From: Crocinitomicaceae bacterium
GTDB taxonomy: Bacteria; Bacteroidota; Bacteroidia; Flavobacteriales_D; Crocinitomicaceae
DNA length: 10,047 nucleotides
Assembly: GCA_024643585.1 (NCBI GenBank)
Contig: JAHEMP010000068.1
Location: 1 to 10,047, forward strand
Direction: 5' to 3'
This document shows, in pieces, positions 6,001 to 10,047 of the stretch. The stretch's first letter is position 1. Every line of letters begins with the position of its first letter. A model generated the notes under the pieces. It did no database searches and had not been told where the DNA came from. It saw nothing but the letters and a program-made list of their open reading frames with translations. The position numbers and the translations under genes were made by a program.

Positions 6001-7893
6001 ATGGACTTTATTTTTCAAAATTTGGCTTTTTTCATCAACATTTTTGTTGGCGTTCCAGCCTTAGGATTTTTCTTCTCGTTGATTATACCAGAAAGGAAAG
6101 AATTTGCATTGTCTGTTGTCGGATTTGTAACCTCATTAACGACTTTACTATCCGCAATTGTTTTTGTCGGTTTCTGGGCAGCTCAAGGATTTCAGTCTAT
6201 CAATTTGAAGGAAGTAGTGCTTTATCAATCCAAAGAGTATTCCTTTTTAATTGACTTGTATTTCGATAGAGTTACGGCAGTTTATTTGATGGTAGGCGCT
6301 TTTCTTACCTTTCTCATAACGGCTTTCAGTCGATTTTACATGCATAGGGAAAAAGGGTTCAAACGCTTTTTTAACACCATTCTGTTCTTCTTTTTAGGCT
6401 ACAATATCACGATTTTCTCGGGTAACTTTGAAACACTTTTTATAGGATGGGAAATATTAGGTTTGTCATCTTTCCTGTTAATTGCTTTCTACCGAGAGCG
6501 TTATTTGCCGGTTCGGAATGCCATGCGTGTTTTCTCGATATATCGAATTGGTGATGTCGGAGTGTTGTTGGCCATGTGGGGAAGTCATCATTTGTGGGAT
6601 GCCAACATTACTTTTTCCCAATTGGAAAATCACTCCGCCGTTCATCAGCATGTGGTTGGTCATAGCGCAGCCGCCATTTTTATATCCTTGATGATCGTTT
6701 TAGCTGCCGCGGTAAAATCTGCTCAGTTGCCTTTTTCATCTTGGTTGGCAAGAGCAATGGAAGGCCCGACACCGTCAAGCGCAATTTTCTATGGTTCACT
6801 TTCGGTTCATTTTGGTGCTTTCCTCTTGATGAGAACCTATCCATTTTGGTCAGAACAACCCATAATAAGAATACTAATCATCATTTTAGGACTTGTTACG
6901 GCTCTAGTTGCTTCACCGATTGCGAGAATTCAATCCTCGATAAAATCAAAAGTGGCGTATGCTTCAATCGTACAAATAGGCATCATTTTCATTGAAATTG
7001 CGCTTGGACTTGAGATGCTAGCTTTAGTTCATTTCGCGGGTAACGCTTTCATGAGAACGTATCAATTGCTGGTTTCGCCATCCGTTGTTGCCTACAGAAT
7101 CCGAGAGCAATTTTACCATTATGAAAAAAGAACGCAACCAATTGTAGGAACCTATTGGAAAAAATGGGAATATACGATTTATCAATTGAGCTTACGAGAA
7201 TTTAAATTGGATCATATTCTGAATAAATACGTCTTTAACAACATCAAAAAAATTGGTCAATTTCTCTCTTTCATTACGTTAAAAAATGGATTTTGGGTTT
7301 TTGGCACTATTTATTTGATTGGGGTTGCTTTGTTTTTTAACAAAGGAACAATCGATCCATTGTTATTAGATTATTTGCCCGAAACATTTTCATTCATTGG
7401 TTTGGTTATGGTATTCCGTGCTTTTGGAGAAAGGAAGTCGCCACTTTTGGCTTGGACACTTTTAATGACGAATAATTTCTGGTCGCTCTTGGCAACAACA
7501 TTTTTAGGAGAATTGTCGATAAAGGAACTTGGATTTTATTTAAGTGGAGTTGTGATTCTTGGACTTGCAGGATATGCTATCTTATTGATTCTTCAGAAAA
7601 AAGAAAAAAACCACTTTACCTTGAACACCTATTATGGACATGTATATCAGCACCCAAGAATTGCATTTCTTTTCTTAATAAGTTGTATGGGGGTTATGGG
7701 CTTCCCTATAACTCCAACTTTTATTGGGGAGGATTTACTTTTTAGTCACATTCAAGAAAATCAAATTTTCTTAGCGGTTTTCAATGCTTTGGCCTATATC
7801 ATCGGAGGAATTAGTGTTGTTCGTATTTATGCTCGGTTATTTCTCGGGCCGCATTGCAAAACATATCATTCAACTGCTTTAAAAGCATCATAA
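6001..7893 (+). CDS. dabB: DabB-type proton-conducting membrane subunit (NuoL/ND5 family)
   Basis: This 630-residue, multi-pass inner-membrane protein (about 14 hydrophobic segments) is the likely ion channel partner of DabA. I prefer the ATG at 6001; a GTG lies directly before it at 5998. The NuoL-like core aligns well: GWEILGLSSFLLIAFYRERY with E151, IYRIGDVG with D185, KSAQLPFSSWLARAMEGPTP with K239, IKSKVAYASIVQIG with K315, and ALVHFAGNAFMRTYQLL with H344. These correspond to E. coli NuoL E144, D178, K229, K305 and H334. Three other channel positions differ: NuoL H254, H338 and K342 are Y264, N348 and R352 here. A charged, aromatic, non-membrane stretch (about residues 366-428) interrupts the membrane segments after the RTYQLL helix. 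The rest of complex I is absent nearby, and tight linkage to dabA supports DabB over a respiratory NuoL. Confidence 0.9.
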   Translation: MDFIFQNLAFFINIFVGVPALGFFFSLIIPERKEFALSVVGFVTSLTTLLSAIVFVGFWAAQGFQSINLKEVVLYQSKEYSFLIDLYFDRVTAVYLMVGAFLTFLITAFSRFYMHREKGFKRFFNTILFFFLGYNITIFSGNFETLFIGWEILGLSSFLLIAFYRERYLPVRNAMRVFSIYRIGDVGVLLAMWGSHHLWDANITFSQLENHSAVHQHVVGHSAAAIFISLMIVLAAAVKSAQLPFSSWLARAMEGPTPSSAIFYGSLSVHFGAFLLMRTYPFWSEQPIIRILIIILGLVTALVASPIARIQSSIKSKVAYASIVQIGIIFIEIALGLEMLALVHFAGNAFMRTYQLLVSPSVVAYRIREQFYHYEKRTQPIVGTYWKKWEYTIYQLSLREFKLDHILNKYVFNNIKKIGQFLSFITLKNGFWVFGTIYLIGVALFFNKGTIDPLLLDYLPETFSFIGLVMVFRAFGERKSPLLAWTLLMTNNFWSLLATTFLGELSIKELGFYLSGVVILGLAGYAILLILQKKEKNHFTLNTYYGHVYQHPRIAFLFLISCMGVMGFPITPTFIGEDLLFSHIQENQIFLAVFNALAYIIGGISVVRIYARLFLGPHCKTYHSTALKAS

Positions 7894-7913
7894 AATTTTA
7901 AAAACAAAAAATC

Positions 7914-9518
7914 ATGACATCAAAAAAAATAAAACAAATTCCTGCTGATGGATTCGCAGGTTTAAAACAAAACTTCACGAAAGACGCACTTTCTGGATTT
8001 ATGGTATTTCTACTGGCTTTGCCCTTGAGTTTGGGGATAGCCAAAGCATCGGATTTCCCACCAATTTTTGGATTGGTAACAGCCATAATTGGAGGCGTAT
8101 TCGTCAGTTTTTTTTCAGGGACATTGCTTTCTATTAAAGGACCTGCAGCTGGATTAATCGTCATTGCCAGTGGGGCAGTTGGTGCGTATGGCGGTGGAAT
8201 TATCGGCTGGCAATTGGCTTTAGGAGCTGTTGTTGTAGCGGGTTTCATACAAGTATTGTTTGGTATTTTTAAGCTTGGGAGTCTAGCCGACTTTTTCCCA
8301 ACAGCAGCGATTCACGGTATGTTGGCTGCCATTGGTATTATCATTATTGCAAAACAAGCACACGTACTTTTTGGAATTGATCCAGCAACCTTAAAAGGGC
8401 TGGAACCATTGGAATTACTAGCCATGATACCTAGTAGTTTGGTTCATGAAAACGCACATATTACAGAAATTGGGATTGCATGTTTGGTTATTCTATTTGG
8501 TTTTGGTTTTATCAAAAACGCAAAAATTAAAAGAGTACCAGCACCTTTGGTGGTGTTGATTGTTGCCATTCCATTAGGACAAGCTTTACACATCAAAACA
8601 GAAGGAGCGATTGCAAATTTTGCTCTGGTAAAAATAGGATCCATTTTCGAGGCATTTAAGGATGGTTTGATACAAGCGGATTTTTCAGGGATTAAACAAA
8701 TGGGCATTTTTGTTCAATACGTAATACTGTTCTCGTTAATTGGCAGTATAGAGTCTTTATTGACCTCAAAAGCGATTGATGGAATGGACCCTTACAAGCG
8801 TAAATCCTTATACAATAAAGATATAATGGCCGTTGGTGCAGGAAACATGATTGCTGGACTGTTGGGGGGATTACCGATGATTAGTGAAGTGGCACGTAGT
8901 TCAGCTAACGTTATCAACGGCGCTCAAACACGTTGGGCAAATTTCTTTCATGGTTTGTTCTTGTTGATTGCTGTTTTGTTTTTGGTTCCTTTTATCGAAA
9001 TGATTCCAAACGCGGCGCTAGCGGCGATGTTGATTTACGTTGGCTTTAAGTTGGCACACCCAAAAGAATTTGTGCACATGTGGCAATTAGGTAAAGCTCA
9101 ATTTGTGATTTTCGTCGCTACTATTTTCATGACTTTGGCAACCGACTTGTTGATTGGAGTTGGAACAGGAATAGCCTTGAAATTCTTATTTACATTCATT
9201 AACGGTGCGAAAGCAAATGAAATCTTTAAATCAAAAGCAAGAGTCGAAGAAAACGGAGAGAATGTAACGATTACTGCGGAAAGCAGTCTAGTTTTTGCCA
9301 ATTTGATCGGTTTTAAGAAAAAATTAATGGCATTGCCGAAAGGTAAAAATGTAACGTTGAATTTAGCAGCATCCAAATTAGTCGATCATACATCCATGGA
9401 ATCTTTGCACGAATTTGAACACGATTACAATGAGGCCGGTGGGCATTTGCACATTATAGGATTAGAAAAGCATACCGCTCTAGGCAAAGGAGCGACTTCT
9501 GCAAGAGTTTTACTTTAG
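7914..9518 (+). CDS. SulP/SLC26-family anion transporter with STAS-like domain, probable bicarbonate transporter
   Basis: This 534-residue inner-membrane protein (about 12 membrane segments up to residue 430) belongs to the SulP family of sulfate/bicarbonate transporters. The N-terminal fold signature is present: LSGFMVFLLALPLSLGIAKA (26-45), then FGLVTAIIGG and SIKGPAAGLIV (73-83). The second repeat half is also clear: LIGSIESLLTSKAIDGMD (275-292) and GGLPMISEVARSSANVINGA (318-337). From about residue 446 to the end lies a short STAS-like domain with VDHTSMESLHEFEHDY (490-505). This resembles SulP proteins that occur with, or fused to, carbonic anhydrases; no carbonic anhydrase domain is fused here. 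Substrate cannot be read from sequence. Its position 20 bases after dabB makes bicarbonate, perhaps with sodium as in cyanobacterial BicA, much more likely than sulfate. The final gene of the operon, it is followed by a terminator. Confidence 0.9.
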   Translation: MTSKKIKQIPADGFAGLKQNFTKDALSGFMVFLLALPLSLGIAKASDFPPIFGLVTAIIGGVFVSFFSGTLLSIKGPAAGLIVIASGAVGAYGGGIIGWQLALGAVVVAGFIQVLFGIFKLGSLADFFPTAAIHGMLAAIGIIIIAKQAHVLFGIDPATLKGLEPLELLAMIPSSLVHENAHITEIGIACLVILFGFGFIKNAKIKRVPAPLVVLIVAIPLGQALHIKTEGAIANFALVKIGSIFEAFKDGLIQADFSGIKQMGIFVQYVILFSLIGSIESLLTSKAIDGMDPYKRKSLYNKDIMAVGAGNMIAGLLGGLPMISEVARSSANVINGAQTRWANFFHGLFLLIAVLFLVPFIEMIPNAALAAMLIYVGFKLAHPKEFVHMWQLGKAQFVIFVATIFMTLATDLLIGVGTGIALKFLFTFINGAKANEIFKSKARVEENGENVTITAESSLVFANLIGFKKKLMALPKGKNVTLNLAASKLVDHTSMESLHEFEHDYNEAGGHLHIIGLEKHTALGKGATSARVLL

Positions 9519-9536
9519 AAATACAAGTCTAGTATT

Positions 9537-9568
9537 AGCGGTGTTTCGATTCTTCGGACACCGCTTTT
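9537..9568 (+). terminator. Intrinsic terminator ending the dab-sulP operon
   Basis: AGCGGTGT (9537-9544) and ACACCGCT (9558-9565) form a perfect 8-base-pair, GC-rich stem. The 13-base loop may hold an inner CGA/TCG pairing. The stem runs into TTTTCTATTCT on the plus strand. It lies 19 bases after the sulP stop codon and right at the stop codon of the converging dehydrogenase gene. The minus strand lacks a comparable T-run, so it serves mainly the rightward operon. Confidence 0.8.
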
Positions 9569-10047
9569 CTATTCTATCATTTTTCGGGCGACCTTAACAG
9601 CCAAACTTCTTGGTGTGAACCCAGCGGAAGCGGCCATTATTTTATTGATAAATCCATAAACAGCTACTGATTTCCCTTTCAGCATGGATTTGTAACCGTA
9701 TTCTGCCACCTCTCTAGCTGTGGGCATTTTTTTTCTTTTGGCCAAAGTACTATCGACCATTTCCGCATTTACAAAAAAGGAAGTCGCTGTCGCTGGAGGA
9801 CAAAGTGTTGATACTTTGATGCCAAACGACTTTACTTCGTTGTGCAGGGCTTCAGAAAAGCTTAGTACGTATGCTTTGCTCGCAAAATAGGTTGACATTA
9901 ACGGTCCTGGTTGAAAAGCTGCAGTTGAAGCAATATTCAAAATATAACCCCTTTTTTGATCTACCATTTTAGGAAGGTAAAGTTTGGTCAAATGTGTCAG
10001 GGTAATCATGTTTAAGTTGAGCAATTGTGCCTCTTTTTCCCAATCGA
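9569..10047 (-). CDS. Short-chain dehydrogenase/reductase (SDR), C-terminal 158 residues; cut by window edge
   Basis: This is a cytoplasmic NAD(P)-dependent oxidoreductase of the classical SDR family; the substrate cannot be predicted. The reading frame stays open to the right edge, so the Rossmann-fold cofactor motif (TGxxxGIG) and roughly the first 90-100 residues are outside the window. Numbering from the first complete codon at the edge, the catalytic tetrad is present: N12 in LLNLNMITL, S40 in ILNIASTAAF, and Y53/K57 in YFASK. The PG-type motif after the active site reads LCPPATATSFF. The common form is CPGxxxT, so the glycine is replaced by proline. The gene converges on sulP, with the stop codon abutting the operon terminator, and has no evident link to inorganic carbon uptake. 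Confidence 0.92.
   Translation of the reverse strand, partial: DWEKEAQLLNLNMITLTHLTKLYLPKMVDQKRGYILNIASTAAFQPGPLMSTYFASKAYVLSFSEALHNEVKSFGIKVSTLCPPATATSFFVNAEMVDSTLAKRKKMPTAREVAEYGYKSMLKGKSVAVYGFINKIMAASAGFTPRSLAVKVARKMIE

Noticed and set aside
6001..7893. Complex I NuoL as identity of the NuoL-like gene
   Set aside because: No other nuo gene is nearby, the gene is 5 bases from dabA, and central channel residues differ from respiratory NuoL.
7898..8248. 116-residue minus-strand frame rich in Pro and Ala over the sulP start
   Set aside because: Antisense shadow of the SulP membrane region; its composition is that expected from reverse reading of Gly/Ala/Ile-rich codons.

Overview
The window looks like a piece of chromosome from a low-GC (roughly 38%) member of the Bacteroidota, most likely a flavobacterium-like lineage. 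The evidence is the weak or absent Shine-Dalgarno sequences, a perfect TAnnTTTG -7 promoter element, a lipoprotein carrying the GCTD...DDGSC motif seen repeatedly in this phylum, an ECF sigma/anti-sigma pair of Bacteroidota type, and the sequence character of every recognisable protein. No RNA genes, CRISPR arrays, insertion sequences or phage genes were seen.

Left part (1-2803, all on the minus strand). Reading in the direction of transcription: an ECF sigma factor (2803-2318), its probable membrane anti-sigma partner four bases downstream (2313-1321), a small lipoprotein (1234-731) followed by a plausible intrinsic terminator (about 691-721), then the start of class I fructose-1,6-bisphosphatase, which runs off the left edge.

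Middle and right part (3001-9568, all on the plus strand). A divergent intergenic region (2804-3000) carries a candidate ECF-type promoter for the sigma gene and a -7 element for the rightward genes. The rightward unit is a small secreted acidic protein of unknown function, then dabA (Zn-dependent subunit of the DAB inorganic-carbon pump), dabB (NuoL/ND5-like ion-translocating membrane subunit) and a SulP/SLC26 anion transporter with a C-terminal STAS-like domain, ending at a good hairpin terminator (9537-9568). dabA and dabB are separated by only 5 bases and sulP follows 20 bases later, so the set reads as one operon for accumulating bicarbonate/CO2 by two unrelated transporter types. No carboxylase or carbonic anhydrase is visible; in a heterotroph the bicarbonate would presumably feed anaplerotic and biosynthetic carboxylations (inference).

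Right edge. A classical short-chain dehydrogenase/reductase converges on the operon and runs off the window at its N-terminal side.

The observations most worth following up are the altered proton-channel residues and the charged insertion in DabB, the unknown secreted protein at the head of the dab operon, and the possible autoregulated ECF promoter next to it.
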